DNA from: Leptospira adleri
GTDB lineage: Bacteria; Spirochaetota; Leptospiria; Leptospirales; Leptospiraceae
Direction of reading: 5' to 3'
Length of the DNA stretch: 30,680 nucleotides
Assembly (NCBI RefSeq): GCF_002811985.1
Contig: NZ_NPDU01000053.1
Location: forward strand, 1-30,680
This document shows, piece by piece, positions 1-13,834 of this stretch. The stretch's first letter is position 1. Each line of letters starts with the position of its first letter. The translations under genes were made by a program, and so were the position numbers. Under the pieces are notes generated by a model. It worked only from the letters and a program-made list of their open reading frames with translations, did no database searches and was not told where the DNA came from.

Positions 1-2
1 CT

Positions 3-194
3 CTGATGGTATCGGTTACTAAAAAATCCTTTCTTGGAAACGCGCTCGGCGGCCTCGACGTTTCGGAAAGGGAAATCGCTACCGTGATCGCCGAACTCTA
101 TCTTTCCATTCAAAATGTTGAATATATTCGAACTCACGAACCGAAAAATCTAAGACAAGCGATTGAGATCTGGAGACTACTCCACATGCATTGA
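3..194 (+). CDS. C-terminal end of an unknown protein (partial, or a 62-residue ORF)
   Basis: The frame is open from the window edge to a TGA at 192-194. An ATG lies at position 6, but only five bases precede it, so no ribosome site can be judged and this is most likely the tail of a gene beginning upstream. The 62 visible residues look like a soluble helical domain, with an acidic helix around DVSEREIATVIAELYLS and a C-terminal EIWRLLHMH. There is no signal peptide or motif I recognise. It converges on the TPR lipoprotein gene, whose stop is three bases away, as expected for a real gene end. Confidence 0.5.
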   Translation: MMVSVTKKSFLGNALGGLDVSEREIATVIAELYLSIQNVEYIRTHEPKNLRQAIEIWRLLHMH

Positions 195-197
195 AAT

Positions 198-1181
198 TTA
201 ACGTCCGACTTTGATGTCTTCCACGGTTTTTTTTCCGGAAGAATTCAAAGTGGGTAATATCTCTTCTTCGCGGATCTGAAGTCCTTTGCTCTGCAATCTT
301 CGAACGTAAGGAACAATCGGACTCAAATCGTTATTGGGATTGATCGACAACAAAACTCGTTTCCAGAGTTCCACAAACTGCAAGGTTTCCCTTTCCGAGT
401 CGGGCGTTTTACGAATCCATTCCATTGCCTCGGAGTAGTTTCGTTTTTCATAATATGCTTTCGCGATGTAGTAACTTAGATCGGGAATTTTGTCGTCGGT
501 CGAATGGAGATTCATCGCGAACATCAGTAGATCGTCCCATTTTTCCATATCATGCGCAAGCAGAACCATTGAGGCTCGAGCGTTTTTATGATACGGATTT
601 ATTTGGAGAATTTTCTCCAAATAAAAGTATCCCTTTTCAAAGTCTTGTTTTTCCAAAAAATACACGCTCAATTCTTCCCAGGAAATCAATTCCATGCCGG
701 GGATTTTAGATTGTACGTCGAGAAGCAGAACGGTTTCCTCTTTTCGGTTTTGCGAATTGAGAATTTTTCGAAGCTGTTGAATCTGATCTTTCTTTGCCGT
801 CTTGAGATAAGCGCCGATTTCCTCTTTCGCTAAATCGTATTCGTCGATCAGAAAGTGCATTCTGAGAAGATTGGAAAAACAGATCGGATTGGATGGGGAA
901 AGATTTAGACATTCTTTCCAGGAAAGTTCAGCGTCGTCTAAGAAAGAATTCTTCGCAAAAAGAATTCCTAAATTATTTTTATCTTCGGCGGTGATTCCCT
1001 TTCCTTTGTATCCCCGCACGGCCCAAAGAGAATTTACCTTCTCCAATTCCACTTGGGAAAATTCGGTCGAGTTTAAATATAAAAAAGAAATATCCGTTTC
1101 CAAAATCTCCGCTTCACGGATCGGATAAATGCAATTACTTAAAAAGGAAATGACTAAGACTATGAATAAATTCCAAAACAT
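198..1181 (-). CDS. TPR-repeat lipoprotein
   Basis: This 327-residue protein begins at the ATG at 1181. The frame is open further upstream, but that extension overlaps the preceding gene and lacks a signal, whereas this start gives a hydrophobic segment (residues 2-15) ending in a lipobox-like LSNC with Cys17. The mature part is helical with several TPR-like units, for example NLGILFAKNSFLDDAELSWKE and YFLEKQDFEKGYFYLEKILQ, so it is probably a membrane-tethered scaffold. It lies about 100 bases downstream of another TPR gene on the same strand, probably in one operon. Binding partners are unknown. The ribosome site is weak. Confidence 0.72.
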   Translation of the reverse strand: MFWNLFIVLVISFLSNCIYPIREAEILETDISFLYLNSTEFSQVELEKVNSLWAVRGYKGKGITAEDKNNLGILFAKNSFLDDAELSWKECLNLSPSNPICFSNLLRMHFLIDEYDLAKEEIGAYLKTAKKDQIQQLRKILNSQNRKEETVLLLDVQSKIPGMELISWEELSVYFLEKQDFEKGYFYLEKILQINPYHKNARASMVLLAHDMEKWDDLLMFAMNLHSTDDKIPDLSYYIAKAYYEKRNYSEAMEWIRKTPDSERETLQFVELWKRVLLSINPNNDLSPIVPYVRRLQSKGLQIREEEILPTLNSSGKKTVEDIKVGR

Positions 1182-1278
1182 TTTAGTAGGCCATTTATGA
1201 TGCCTCGTTTGAATTTCCAAACTTTGTTGGGAGCCAACGCCAATGCTTACGCTTCGCCGCTTTTGGCAACCTCGCTCT

Positions 1279-2187
<909 letters not shown>

Positions 2188-2293
2188 AAATGAATTATCG
2201 GACCGAATTCTACCTAGGACGACTGAAAAAGTGGTAATGAAATTTTTCAAATCGACCGACTTATTAAAGGAATCACTAGGACCCGAGGGAACA

Positions 2294-3217
2294 ATGAAAC
2301 AAATAGCAATCTTAGTAGCCCTGATCATTTTTACGTCTTGCGCTTCGGTCGAATCAAAACGAAGCGTAAGCGCGTCCGGAGACCCTTCCGAGATTTTCTT
2401 TGAAAAAGAAATCGCTCCGATGGATAGAGAATCCGGTTCAAACACAACTTCGCAAAAACCTTCGAGAAGATCTTTTGAGGAAGAATTGAACGTTGAAAAA
2501 TACGCAAAGGCTCAACCACCTGAAAAAACGAATTCTTCGTCCGGAGATTTTGACGAGATCGGAATGTCTTCCTGGTACGGATCCAAATTCCATGGAAAAC
2601 CGACTGCGAGCGGGGAGAAGTTCGATAAAACCAAACTCACTGCGGCTCATCCCACTCTTCCTTTGGGATCCATCATCAAAGTTCAAAATTTGGAAAATCA
2701 AAAGGAAGTCTTAGTTCGCGTGAACGACAGAGGGCCTTTTGTTAAAGATAGAATTATCGACCTTTCTGAAAAAGCGGCTGATACTCTTGAGTTCAAAGAT
2801 ACGGGAGTCGCGAAAGTCGGAATCAAAGTGATCAAACGCGGCGGAGCTGCGGGAGAAGAATCGGAAGACCTGGAAAATTCAGATGACGAAGACGCTTTGT
2901 TAGGCGATGAAACCGGAAAACCGGAAAAACTGAATCCTCAAAAAACGGATTATCCGAACAAACCCATTGCTGGCGGAAAATACATTAAAGGCTCTCCGAA
3001 GGGTTATACCGTTCAAGTCGGCGTATTTCGCGATCAAGCAAAGGCTGAAACTTACAAATCCAATCTCGGTCAAGAATATGGAGAGAAAACTTTCATGTTC
3101 ACGAGAGACGGATTGTTTGTGATTCAGTTGGGTGATTTCGGAAGTCGGACTGCGGCCGATTCATTGAAGTCAAAATTAAAGACTGACGGAATCGACTGCT
3201 TCATTCCGAAAAAGTAA
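2294..3217 (+). CDS. rlpA: RlpA-family lipoprotein with DPBB and SPOR domains
   Basis: This 307-residue protein begins at the ATG at 2294, which is preceded by GAGGGA. The upstream in-frame extension lacks a signal. A lipoprotein signal ends at FTSC with Cys16. A low-complexity linker leads to a double-psi beta-barrel at about residues 88-183 with the RlpA hallmarks SSWYG, PTASGE, AAHPTLPLG and VNDRGPF. An acidic linker then leads to a SPOR domain at about 236-305 (YTVQVGVFRDQAKAE, FVIQLGDFGSR). RlpA proteins act on peptidoglycan, some as lytic transglycosylases on denuded glycan, and SPOR domains bind such glycan at division sites. The conserved Asp of NDRGPF is present, so enzymatic activity is possible but not proven. 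A hairpin terminator follows. Confidence 0.93.
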   Translation: MKQIAILVALIIFTSCASVESKRSVSASGDPSEIFFEKEIAPMDRESGSNTTSQKPSRRSFEEELNVEKYAKAQPPEKTNSSSGDFDEIGMSSWYGSKFHGKPTASGEKFDKTKLTAAHPTLPLGSIIKVQNLENQKEVLVRVNDRGPFVKDRIIDLSEKAADTLEFKDTGVAKVGIKVIKRGGAAGEESEDLENSDDEDALLGDETGKPEKLNPQKTDYPNKPIAGGKYIKGSPKGYTVQVGVFRDQAKAETYKSNLGQEYGEKTFMFTRDGLFVIQLGDFGSRTAADSLKSKLKTDGIDCFIPKK

Positions 3218-3250
3218 AATTCTTCTTTTTAATCCGTTGTTTCCTTGGAA

Positions 3251-3286
3251 CAACCCTGCGGGATTCTCGCGGGGTTGTCGATTTTA
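3251..3286 (+). terminator. Intrinsic terminator after the RlpA-family gene
   Basis: The arms CAACCCTGCG (3251-3260) and CGCGGGGTTG (3268-3277) pair over about ten positions with one G-U wobble and a short loop. A short T-rich run (ATTTTAT) follows. The hairpin begins about 33 bases past the stop and could also stop transcripts of the facing small lipoprotein gene, although the U-tract on that side is poor. Confidence 0.7.
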
Positions 3287-3541
3287 TCGGTGAGCCCTGC
3301 AACTATCGTTTTTCATTCTGCTTCTACAGATATCTTTTGCCACTTCTACGACCGCAACTCCGCAAGTATTTAGACTTGGATCCACACATCCGGGATAAAC
3401 AAGTAAAAGTGTCGGAAAACAAGTATCATATTCTTTCATATCTTTGGCGCATTGTTGTTCGCTTGATACGAGCAAGTTGCAATCTGAAATTCCCGTTATG
3501 AGGATGAAAGAAAGTAGGACGAAAATAAATTTCTGATTCAT
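3284..3541 (-). CDS. Small Cys-rich putative lipoprotein
   Basis: This 85-residue ORF starts with ATG and has a clear signal sequence (MNQKFIFVLLSFILITG). It is followed by ISDC, a loose lipobox with Cys21. The mature part contains five further cysteines (in QQCAKD, DTCFP, PGCVD, NTCGV and DICRS) plus one in NDSCRAHR, so disulfide bonding in the periplasm or on the surface is plausible. I do not recognise a family. It stands alone, with about 170 bases separating it from cysE upstream and its stop abutting the RlpA terminator. The ribosome site is weak; the signal peptide and Cys spacing are the reasons for calling it real. Confidence 0.6.
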   Translation of the reverse strand: MNQKFIFVLLSFILITGISDCNLLVSSEQQCAKDMKEYDTCFPTLLLVYPGCVDPSLNTCGVAVVEVAKDICRSRMKNDSCRAHR

Positions 3542-3711
3542 TTTCTAATTAAGAAAGGCGCGCCTCAAAAAGTCATTCAGAAATTTATTTTAGACATACA
3601 ATGAGAATGAATTCGATAGAAAAGAATATCGGCAAAAGGATTTCAGTAAGAATCCGGGATTTCAAAAGAAACTGATTCTTCAAAACCCTCTCAATTTATA
3701 GAACTGTCCCC

Positions 3712-4428
3712 TTAAATTCCGCCGCCGTGAATGAATTCATCCAGGATTTCTTCCAAGTTATCTTTTCCGCCTTGCGGTCTAAGTCCGTTTCCATCCGTGC
3801 GACCGATGGAGTGAACTTCTTTTTGCAGAGTTTCTATTCTTTCAAGAAGAATGGAGAAAACCTTTGCGACCGGATCCGGGATTTCATTGTGATCCAGCAT
3901 GTGTTCGCCTTCTTCGCCGATCGGCATTTTAGAGCGAACGATCTTTGCGGGAATTCCAACCACGGTCGTATCGTTCGGAACGTCCCTCATTACAACCGAT
4001 CCGGCTCCGACTCGAACATTCTTTCCGACGGTGATGTTTCCTAAAATTTTCGCACCGGCGCCGACGACGACGTTCTCAAGCAAGGACGGATGACGTTTCC
4101 CCGACTCTTTGCCGGTTCCGCCCAAGGTAACGCCTTGATAGATCAGACAACCTTTTGCGATCGTGGCCGTTTCCCCGATCACGACTCCGTGTCCGTGATC
4201 GATCATAATTCCGTTTGCAATTTGTGCTCCCGGATGAATGTCTATTCCAGTAATGAATCTGGAAAAAGTATTGATCATCCTTGGGATTAAGGAGAGTCTC
4301 ATCCGATAAAGAAGATGAGCCACTTTATGAAACCAGAGAGCGTGAAGACCGGGATAACAAAGTACGATTTCCAGATACGATTTTGCCGCTGGGTCGTACT
4401 TTTTAATAAATTTAATATTTTCAAACAA
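3712..4428 (-). CDS. cysE: Serine O-acetyltransferase
   Basis: The enzyme transfers acetyl from acetyl-CoA to L-serine to give O-acetylserine, the first committed step of cysteine synthesis in the cytoplasm. The 238 residues begin with a helical region, followed by a left-handed beta-helix of hexapeptide repeats (about residues 60-170). It carries the signature IDIHPGAQIANGIMIDHGHG, with the catalytic-type Asp77-His78, and then GVTLGGTGKESGKRHP. It is shorter than the E. coli enzyme, like the EpsC-type forms. The start is a TTG at 4428, supported by GGAG about nine bases upstream; no ATG precedes the conserved region. It is monocistronic by position. Confidence 0.93.
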   Translation of the reverse strand: MFENIKFIKKYDPAAKSYLEIVLCYPGLHALWFHKVAHLLYRMRLSLIPRMINTFSRFITGIDIHPGAQIANGIMIDHGHGVVIGETATIAKGCLIYQGVTLGGTGKESGKRHPSLLENVVVGAGAKILGNITVGKNVRVGAGSVVMRDVPNDTTVVGIPAKIVRSKMPIGEEGEHMLDHNEIPDPVAKVFSILLERIETLQKEVHSIGRTDGNGLRPQGGKDNLEEILDEFIHGGGI

Positions 4429-4518
4429 ACGATTTTCTCCGCGCTCTGATTAGTAAAAGGCTAAAAATTCGCGATACCATGTAAAGAGGATTCTTTCCAA
4501 GAAGAATAAGAATAACGA

Positions 4519-5445
4519 TTGAACCAGTCCAGATTTTCAACGCACTTGATCCTTTTTATCCTAACTTTTTTGACTCTGACCTTTCAGAGCGAGTTTCTTG
4601 AGATTCCCTTTTTATCTTCGCAATATATCAAAGAATTATTTCTTCTTAGACTTCCTTATTCGCTTTCTTTGATCACAATCTTATTGGCGCACGAGATGGG
4701 CCACTTTTTAGCCGCGCGTCACTACGGCGTTAAAGCGACTTGGCCTTATTTTATTCCGATTCCGTTTGCGCCGATCGGAACCATGGGTGCCGTGATACGA
4801 ATCTTAGAACCTATCCGTAACAAAAAACAACTCTTCGACATCGGAATTTGGGGACCGTTGATGAGTTTGATTCTTTCCGTTCCTTGTTATATTATCGGAA
4901 TTTATTGGTCTTCCCTAGTTCCGATGGAATCTTTAAAGGGAAACCCCGGAGTGATTTCATTCGGAGAATCTCTTTTTACGATCCAAGTCAATCAATGGAT
5001 TTTGGGACCTTTTGATCCGGCCATTCAAGACGTTTGGATTCATCCGCTTGCTCAAGCGGGATGGGTCGGATTGCTCGTTACCGCGATCAATTTACTTCCT
5101 TTCGGTCAGTTGGACGGAGGCCACGTAATTTATTCCGTTTTTGGTGAAAAATATCGGAAGTGGATTTATTATCTTTTTATAGGTTTTTTACTTTTGTGTT
5201 TTTGGAATTTCTCATGGTTACTGTGGGGTTTTCTGATTTATTTCATCATAAAGGTAGAACACCCGTTTGTCCCTGACCCGGTGGTTCCTTTGGATCGATT
5301 TAGAAAAATCGGCGGTCTTTTGATCTTGTTCTCGCTGATTTTTATTTTTGTGCCGTCGCCGATCCAACTCGGAACTGATATAAATAGACCCGGTCTTGCA
5401 GAGGAGTTATGGATTTCACTCAAGTCAGTTTTTTCAGGTATTTAG
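4519..5445 (+). CDS. Site-2-protease-type (M50) membrane metalloprotease
   Basis: This 308-residue polytopic protein belongs to the intramembrane zinc protease family. The zinc site HEMGH is at residues 58-62 inside a hydrophobic helix, and the partner motif QLDGGH is at 197-202. Around these lie the usual features [14 protein letters not shown] and GPLMSL. There is no PDZ domain, which suggests the small-substrate or sporulation/S2P-like type rather than RseP. The start is a TTG just after an in-frame stop at 4513; the only later Met before the active site is within it, so this start is forced. Its 3' end overlaps the next gene by 37 bases, arguing for co-translation. The substrate is unknown. 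Confidence 0.88.
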   Translation: MNQSRFSTHLILFILTFLTLTFQSEFLEIPFLSSQYIKELFLLRLPYSLSLITILLAHEMGHFLAARHYGVKATWPYFIPIPFAPIGTMGAVIRILEPIRNKKQLFDIGIWGPLMSLILSVPCYIIGIYWSSLVPMESLKGNPGVISFGESLFTIQVNQWILGPFDPAIQDVWIHPLAQAGWVGLLVTAINLLPFGQLDGGHVIYSVFGEKYRKWIYYLFIGFLLLCFWNFSWLLWGFLIYFIIKVEHPFVPDPVVPLDRFRKIGGLLILFSLIFIFVPSPIQLGTDINRPGLAEELWISLKSVFSGI

Positions 5446-6824
5446 TATTATTAGGTTGTATCATTTCATTTCCGATATTCGCTCAGGATCAGGAAATCAA
5501 ACTTACGGACAACGCGTATGGATTCACCTATGACGGAACGAATTTTTGGTACATAGATTCTTCCCAGCGTTCTTTGTATCGAGTCGACCCTTCCGGAAGA
5601 CAGGAATCCTTTCCCTTAAACATTCCCTTTCTCACGGGGATTAATTTTGATCCGAGAGAAGGAAGAATCTACATCGCTTCGAGAAAGCTCGTTCTCAAAG
5701 TGGAACCGAACACGGGCGGAGTTACGGAGAGGATTCCCATTTCGATCGAAAAGATCGGAGGAATTGCAAGCCAGGATTCTCTCTTATACGTGCTCGATCA
5801 GGAGAATGGAAAGATTTCCATCTTAGACAAAGCGACCGGAAGAATCATCGGCGGTTTTCTTACGGATAGAGCTCAACCGAAAGATCTCGTTTTCGCAAGG
5901 GATTCACTTTGGATTTCTGATTCTTCAGACGGAAATATTTATCGATATAATCCGAATAACGGAGCGATCACCGGCTCCATCAAAACTCCCTCTAAAGAAA
6001 TCAGAGGAATGGTTTTTTTAGGAAGCAGAATCTACATCGTCGATCGAACCGGGAAAGAAGTGAAACGGGTTTCCTTTGTGGAAACGGATCGTTTTATCGC
6101 TTCGGGCGAGACGACTCACCAAGTAAAAGTGAAACTTACTTTTTCTTTGAACGAACTTTCCATCGCAGGAGGAACGTTAGGTCTTTATCAACCTCCGACA
6201 ACGGAACACCAAAGGATTCGAAATTTGAAGATGGCCGAGCCGGGCTTTAAACAGGATTTTATCGGAAACGGAAGGGCCTTTGTAAAAACTCTGGGTGTGG
6301 ACGATAAAAAGGGAACTCAAACCTTAGAATATTCTTTCGAAGTCAGGACTCAGAATATTCGTTACTACGTTACCGACGATTTCCTCGAAAAGAAAGAACG
6401 AATCGGAGACGACATCAAACCTTTCCTAAAAGGCGAACCGATCGAAAAGTCGAAAAACGCTTACTACATAGACAAGGTCTTCGATGCTCGGTTGTTCCGA
6501 AACACGATTTCGTCCTTAAAAAAGAATCTTGTCGATTCCGGCGTCCCGGTCCGGTCCTTATTTACCGCATCGCGAGCGGAAAAAAATTCGGTCTCGTTCA
6601 AAGAAACTCTCGAAGTTTATATTCCCGGTTTTGGTTGGGCGCCGATCCAAAACGTTAAACCCGGTTCCGATGAATCCTCGCGCGTTTTCAAAAAAGGGGA
6701 AGAAAGTCTGGATCTTTTTCGCGCCGAGAATTGGGAAGATATCGTTTCTCCGATTTTTTATAAAAGCAGAAATTCCGAAGAATGGAAATCCGTTCCCGCG
6801 GAAATTCAAGTCAGCTTTGAATGA
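5409..6824 (+). CDS. Secreted propeller protein with a transglutaminase-like half lacking catalytic residues
   Basis: The 471-residue protein starts at an ATG with a strong site (GAGGAGTT). Residues 1-26 form a signal peptide ending FPIFAQ; an LLGC at residue 17 could alternatively be a lipobox. Residues about 35-225 are repeats of the NHL/YVTN-propeller kind ([40 protein letters not shown]). Residues about 238-320 resemble the beta domain that precedes bacterial transglutaminase-like cores ([25 protein letters not shown]). Residues 377-413 (SGVPVRSLF and [14 protein letters not shown]) match the end of that core, but the catalytic Cys segment and the His before the YIPGFGW strand are missing. 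It is coupled to the M50 protease gene. A structural or binding role is inferred. Confidence 0.78.
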   Translation: MDFTQVSFFRYLVLLGCIISFPIFAQDQEIKLTDNAYGFTYDGTNFWYIDSSQRSLYRVDPSGRQESFPLNIPFLTGINFDPREGRIYIASRKLVLKVEPNTGGVTERIPISIEKIGGIASQDSLLYVLDQENGKISILDKATGRIIGGFLTDRAQPKDLVFARDSLWISDSSDGNIYRYNPNNGAITGSIKTPSKEIRGMVFLGSRIYIVDRTGKEVKRVSFVETDRFIASGETTHQVKVKLTFSLNELSIAGGTLGLYQPPTTEHQRIRNLKMAEPGFKQDFIGNGRAFVKTLGVDDKKGTQTLEYSFEVRTQNIRYYVTDDFLEKKERIGDDIKPFLKGEPIEKSKNAYYIDKVFDARLFRNTISSLKKNLVDSGVPVRSLFTASRAEKNSVSFKETLEVYIPGFGWAPIQNVKPGSDESSRVFKKGEESLDLFRAENWEDIVSPIFYKSRNSEEWKSVPAEIQVSFE

Positions 6825-6854
6825 CGTCTAACGTATGAAAATAAACTCCGGATT

Positions 6855-8195
6855 CTAACTTTCGGAATTTTTAAGGAGCGAAGTTTCTCGCGTAGCTAGA
6901 AAGAATTGTATCGCTTTTGCGGAAAGAGTCCAAGCCCTTCCCAGCATAAGCATCGCGAGCGATAACCATAGAATATGATTGTTTCCCGTAATTCTCCCAA
7001 AATACGCGATCGGTAGAAAGAACAAGGTCGCGCTCAGCAACATGGAATTTCTTAGGATTCTTCCTTGGGTCAGACCTATAAAAAAACCGTCCAAAATAAA
7101 AGCGACGGTTCCGATTTCTAAAACCGGAACGAGCCAAAATTGATATTGCTCCAAAATGGAAAGAACTCCCGAACTCTTTGTAATCAGTCCGAAAGTAATC
7201 TTCGGGAATGAAAAAAGGAAGATCAAAAAAAACGTGGTAAATAGAAAACCAACCGAAAGGGCTAAGACGAGTAGAATTTTTAGACTCTTTCTTTTCTTTT
7301 CCGCGTAAAGATTCCCCGCCAAACTTTCCGTAGACAAAGCCGCGCCGTCCACTAGATAAGCGCAAACAAGAATCATCTGATGAAGAATTGAATTTGCAGC
7401 GAGGATCTCGGTTCCCATTTCGGAGCTGAAGTTTCGAAATAGGCTGAATGTGATTATAAGAAACAGAGTCCTTAGAAAGATATCCTTGTTTAAGCGTAGG
7501 ATAGAGGAGAATCCGGAAAGAGAAAGCAGGGCTTTTTCTCGGATCCAGCTTAATTCAAACTTTGAATCAATTCTCCATTCTCTGAAAAGTAGAATCAGAA
7601 AGAAGGATAACATACCGAATTGGCTGATTGTCGTCGCAAGACCCGCGCCGTAGGCCTCCCATCCTAATTCCAAAATGAAATAAGCGTCTAACGTTATATT
7701 GATCATATTTGCGATCACGGTCGCTATAAGAACGTAAGAACTTTTTTCTCTTCCTAAAAACCAACCCGTAAAAACATAATTACAGAGTACGGCGATAGAA
7801 CCCGGAATGCGCGCGTCGAAATAAGAGACGCCGGCCGCTTTTACGGCCGATTCTCCCTCCAGAAGTCTAAATCCGAATTCTTTAATCCATGGGGAAAGGA
7901 TGAGAATTGACGCGCCAAAGAAGGAAGCGAAACCGATGGATCGAACTAGAATGAACAGAGATTCCTTTTCGTTTTTTTCACCGGAGGCTTGCGCGGTTAA
8001 ACCGGTCGTCCCCATTCTTAAAAATCCGAACATCCAAAAAATGAAATCGAAAAGGATTCCGGCTAACGCGGCGCCGGCCATGAAAATATGCGTATCTAAA
8101 TTTCCTAATATTGCAGTGTCAACCAGTCCGGTCAAAGGAACCGTGATATTCGCAAGGATATTGTAAAAGGTGAGTTTATAAAATTTAGATTTCAA
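6855..8195 (-). CDS. MATE-family multidrug/toxin exporter
   Basis: The 446-residue protein has about twelve hydrophobic helices and begins with the MATE signature around NILANITVPLTGLVDTAILG. It has the two-half pattern of the family, with a second GAALSTESLAGNLYAEK segment. It most resembles the DinF-like branch, which exports cationic compounds using Na+ or H+ gradients. The start is TTG at 8195, placed directly after the TGA of the upstream symporter gene, so translation is probably coupled; no better start precedes the first helix. The substrate cannot be deduced from sequence. Confidence 0.9.
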   Translation of the reverse strand: MKSKFYKLTFYNILANITVPLTGLVDTAILGNLDTHIFMAGAALAGILFDFIFWMFGFLRMGTTGLTAQASGEKNEKESLFILVRSIGFASFFGASILILSPWIKEFGFRLLEGESAVKAAGVSYFDARIPGSIAVLCNYVFTGWFLGREKSSYVLIATVIANMINITLDAYFILELGWEAYGAGLATTISQFGMLSFFLILLFREWRIDSKFELSWIREKALLSLSGFSSILRLNKDIFLRTLFLIITFSLFRNFSSEMGTEILAANSILHQMILVCAYLVDGAALSTESLAGNLYAEKKRKSLKILLVLALSVGFLFTTFFLIFLFSFPKITFGLITKSSGVLSILEQYQFWLVPVLEIGTVAFILDGFFIGLTQGRILRNSMLLSATLFFLPIAYFGRITGNNHILWLSLAMLMLGRAWTLSAKAIQFFLATRETSLLKNSES

Positions 8196-9479
8196 TCAGC
8201 TCAATTTATCCATCACACAAGAGGCGGTAATATCCCCGGTCACATTGATCGTTGTTCTGCACATGTCTAGAAAACGATCCACTCCGAGAATGATTCCGAT
8301 CCCTTCCGTCGGGATTCCCAGACCTGCAAGAATGGTCGCCAAGATCACGATTCCAATTCCAGGCGTACTCGGCGTTCCGATGGAAGCGCCGACCGTAGTA
8401 AAAAGAAGAAAGACGAGTTGTGTAGGGCCAAGATCAATTCCGTAATATTGAGCTAAGAAAATCGAAGCGACTGCTTGATACAAGGCGGTCCCGTCCATAT
8501 TAACGGTTGCGCCGACCGGGATAATAAATTCAGCAATGTTCTTTCTTACTCCTAAACCTTCAGTCGCAGTTTGAATGGAAACGGGCATCACCGCCGCCGA
8601 ACTAGAAGTCGAAAAAGCGAGCAACTGAAGGCTCGCTATCTTTTTAAAAAAATCAAAAGGATTTCTTCTCGCCGCTAAAATGAGAATGATCGAATACATG
8701 ACTAACACGGAAAAAAGCCCGAGTAAGACCGTGCTCATATACATTCCGAGTGTGAGAAGAAGCTCCGCTCCAATCGATGAAATCGCTTTTGCCATAAGGC
8801 CGAAAACTGCGAAAGGAGTAAGACCCATCGCCCAGTTTACGATTTTCATACTGATCTGAAAGACCGAATTTAGAATTTCTAAAATAGGTTTGGAAATTTC
8901 TTTCGAGACGGAAAGAATCGCGATTCCAATTAAACAGGAAAAGACGATGACGTTTAACATTTCTCCCTGAGTTACGGAAAGGAACGGATTCTTTGGAAAA
9001 AACGACATGAACAGTTCTGGATATTTATCCAAAGTGGGAATGCTGATCGGATTCGGAATTTTTGAAATTTGTAAATTTTTTATTGGCAGGATGGATTTCC
9101 CCGGTTCCAACCAAAGGGCTAAAGAGATTCCGATGGCGACGGCCGCGAAGGTAGTTAAAACAAAATAAAATACGGTTCTGATTCCAAGTTTTTTCACATT
9201 CTCCAGATTTTCAGCCGAACAAATTCCGAGAATAATAGAAGAGAAGATTAACGGGACCATGATCATCTGCAAGAGGCTGATAAATATAAGTCCGGGAATA
9301 ATAAGCCAGGACGTTGTAAGTTGAGCGACATCTCTGCTTATAAGAGACAAGTCGGAACCAAGTAAGGTACCCGCAAGAATTCCAGCCGCCATTCCGATGA
9401 GAATTTTCAGCCAAAGTTTTTCCCTTAAATGTCCGGAAATCTTGGTATTAAGGGATGTTAGCTTTTCAAAAACGGCCAT
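8196..9479 (-). CDS. Dicarboxylate/amino acid:cation symporter (DAACS family)
   Basis: The 427-residue inner-membrane transporter takes up acidic amino acids or C4-dicarboxylates with Na+ or H+. Family signatures are in place: the serine-rich hairpin STSSSAAVMP at 290-299, NMDGTALY at 327-334, and VDRFLDMCRTTINVTGD near 400-416. Arg408 is in the position that contacts acidic side chains in glutamate/aspartate transporters, which favours an acidic substrate. The start is ATG at 9479. It is the first gene of a two-gene unit with the MATE exporter, the two coding regions abutting with no gap. Confidence 0.93.
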   Translation of the reverse strand: MAVFEKLTSLNTKISGHLREKLWLKILIGMAAGILAGTLLGSDLSLISRDVAQLTTSWLIIPGLIFISLLQMIMVPLIFSSIILGICSAENLENVKKLGIRTVFYFVLTTFAAVAIGISLALWLEPGKSILPIKNLQISKIPNPISIPTLDKYPELFMSFFPKNPFLSVTQGEMLNVIVFSCLIGIAILSVSKEISKPILEILNSVFQISMKIVNWAMGLTPFAVFGLMAKAISSIGAELLLTLGMYMSTVLLGLFSVLVMYSIILILAARRNPFDFFKKIASLQLLAFSTSSSAAVMPVSIQTATEGLGVRKNIAEFIIPVGATVNMDGTALYQAVASIFLAQYYGIDLGPTQLVFLLFTTVGASIGTPSTPGIGIVILATILAGLGIPTEGIGIILGVDRFLDMCRTTINVTGDITASCVMDKLS

Positions 9480-9586
9480 TAGGGAAAACTCTTTTGAATC
9501 GTTATTTTTTCTATTGATTTTTGGTTTTGATATGAATTATTGAAACCGTTTTCGAGATTTTTGATTAAATCCGTGCTTTTTCGAAC

Positions 9587-9619
9587 AAAATATAGAATTA
9601 GAAAGACGGACTGGAGATT
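9587..9619 (+). promoter_or_regulatory. Leader element shared with the second phosphatase gene
   Basis: The stretch AAAATATAGA, followed by TT, an A-rich patch, AGACG and then GAGAT, precedes this gene. It recurs with small indels upstream of the paralogous gene at 13835-13870. TATAGA could be a -10 element, but no good -35 lies 16-18 bases upstream in either copy. GGAG next to the ATG at 9620 serves as the ribosome site. Confidence 0.4.
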
Positions 9620-12794
<3,175 letters not shown>

Positions 12795-12802
<8 letters not shown>

Positions 12803-13682
12803 ACTATTCTTTGGAATTTTAATTCTACTTTCGTTCGATATAATTTCGGAGAAAAAATCCTGGATTCGAAGAATTCCTTTGTCCCGAGGCGATTTGGTTC
12901 TCGAGATCCGAAATTCTTCCAAGGATAAGGAATGGAACGAGTTCGCATATCGTAAGACTGTCGATCTGTTTAAAGCGTTGGAATCCTATTCGGGAATTTC
13001 TTTTCACGAAGCGAGCGCCTCCATTTTTGAAGGTCGAAAAGCATCCGAAAAATTCAGAGTTCTTTTAGTCGTTCAAGATCAGATTTTTTTAAACGGAACT
13101 AGGGTGGGGGGATTCAATAATATCTCCGGTGATCTTGGGCCCGAGCGAGGAATTTTTCTGGAACCGGATCTCGCTCCGCTTGGATATCCCGCGCTTCTCT
13201 TTCACGAACTCGGACATTTTTATTTTTCGGATATCGCTTGGTTAAGCGAGGGGATCGTTTCCTTTTTACCCTTCGTTCTTTATAAGGAAAAGAAACTTCA
13301 ACTTTCCAAAGAGGAACTGATTTCCATGGCGGAAGAATGGAATATGGAGGAAGGTCTTCAAGGAGGAAAGGATTTTCCGATCGATCCTGATTTTAGGGAA
13401 AGAATTCCCTCTGCGACTCCTACTTTTTACAATAAGGCTCTAAAAGTTCAGTTCATTCTTTATAAAGAATTGGGTCCTGCCGGATATCGAGAGTTTGTAA
13501 AGAAATTAGTTTTTGAAAATTCCCCAAAAACAACGGGACAAGTGATACTCATCTTAAAATCGATTCGTGATAAGAATTGGTCCAATATTCTCAAAGGTTG
13601 GGTCACACCCGGCTCCTATGAAGTTTACTCTTGGAAAACTTTTCAGAAAGAATCTATTTTCAAAAATTTCATTTCCCTCTAA
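12795..13682 (+). CDS. Gluzincin-type membrane or secreted metallopeptidase
   Basis: The 295-residue protein begins with GTG inside the last codons of the phosphatase gene, overlapping by eight bases, so the two are probably translationally coupled. A hydrophobic N-terminus (residues 4-17) acts as signal peptide or anchor. The zinc-binding HELGH is at 137-141 in the context PALLFHELGHFYF, and WLSEGIVSFL follows with Glu152, the likely third ligand, as in peptidase-MA-like gluzincins. Placement between two large receptor phosphatases suggests an extracytoplasmic task linked to their sensors, but this is inference. Substrate and exact family are not recognised. Confidence 0.8.
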
Positions 13683-13685
13683 ATT

Positions 13686-13718
13686 GAACGCTTGTTTCAG
13701 AAAGAGGCGTTCTTTCCG
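13686..13718 (+). terminator. Possible intrinsic terminator after the metallopeptidase gene
   Basis: GAACGCTT (13686-13693) pairs with AGGCGTTC (13705-13712), including one G-U pair, around an 11-base loop, and TTT follows. It lies four bases past the stop. The U-tract is short, so readthrough into the next phosphatase gene is possible. Confidence 0.4.
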
Positions 13719-13834
13719 CAAAAATCCCGCTTATATCTAAATTAAAAACTCAGAAGCGTATCGAATTCGAATTTGTTTCTATTTTATCATTGAAAAGAAC
13801 TTTCCTATCTTTAGAGTAACGTTTGTTTGGAAAA

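Noticed and set aside
3542..3711. Possible promoter or small RNA between cysE and the small lipoprotein
   Set aside because: Only AT-rich sequence with weak, imperfect hairpins; nothing supportable.
7450..8166. Several + strand ORFs opposite the MATE gene
   Set aside because: They are complements of the transporter's helices; the minus-strand product is a clear family member.
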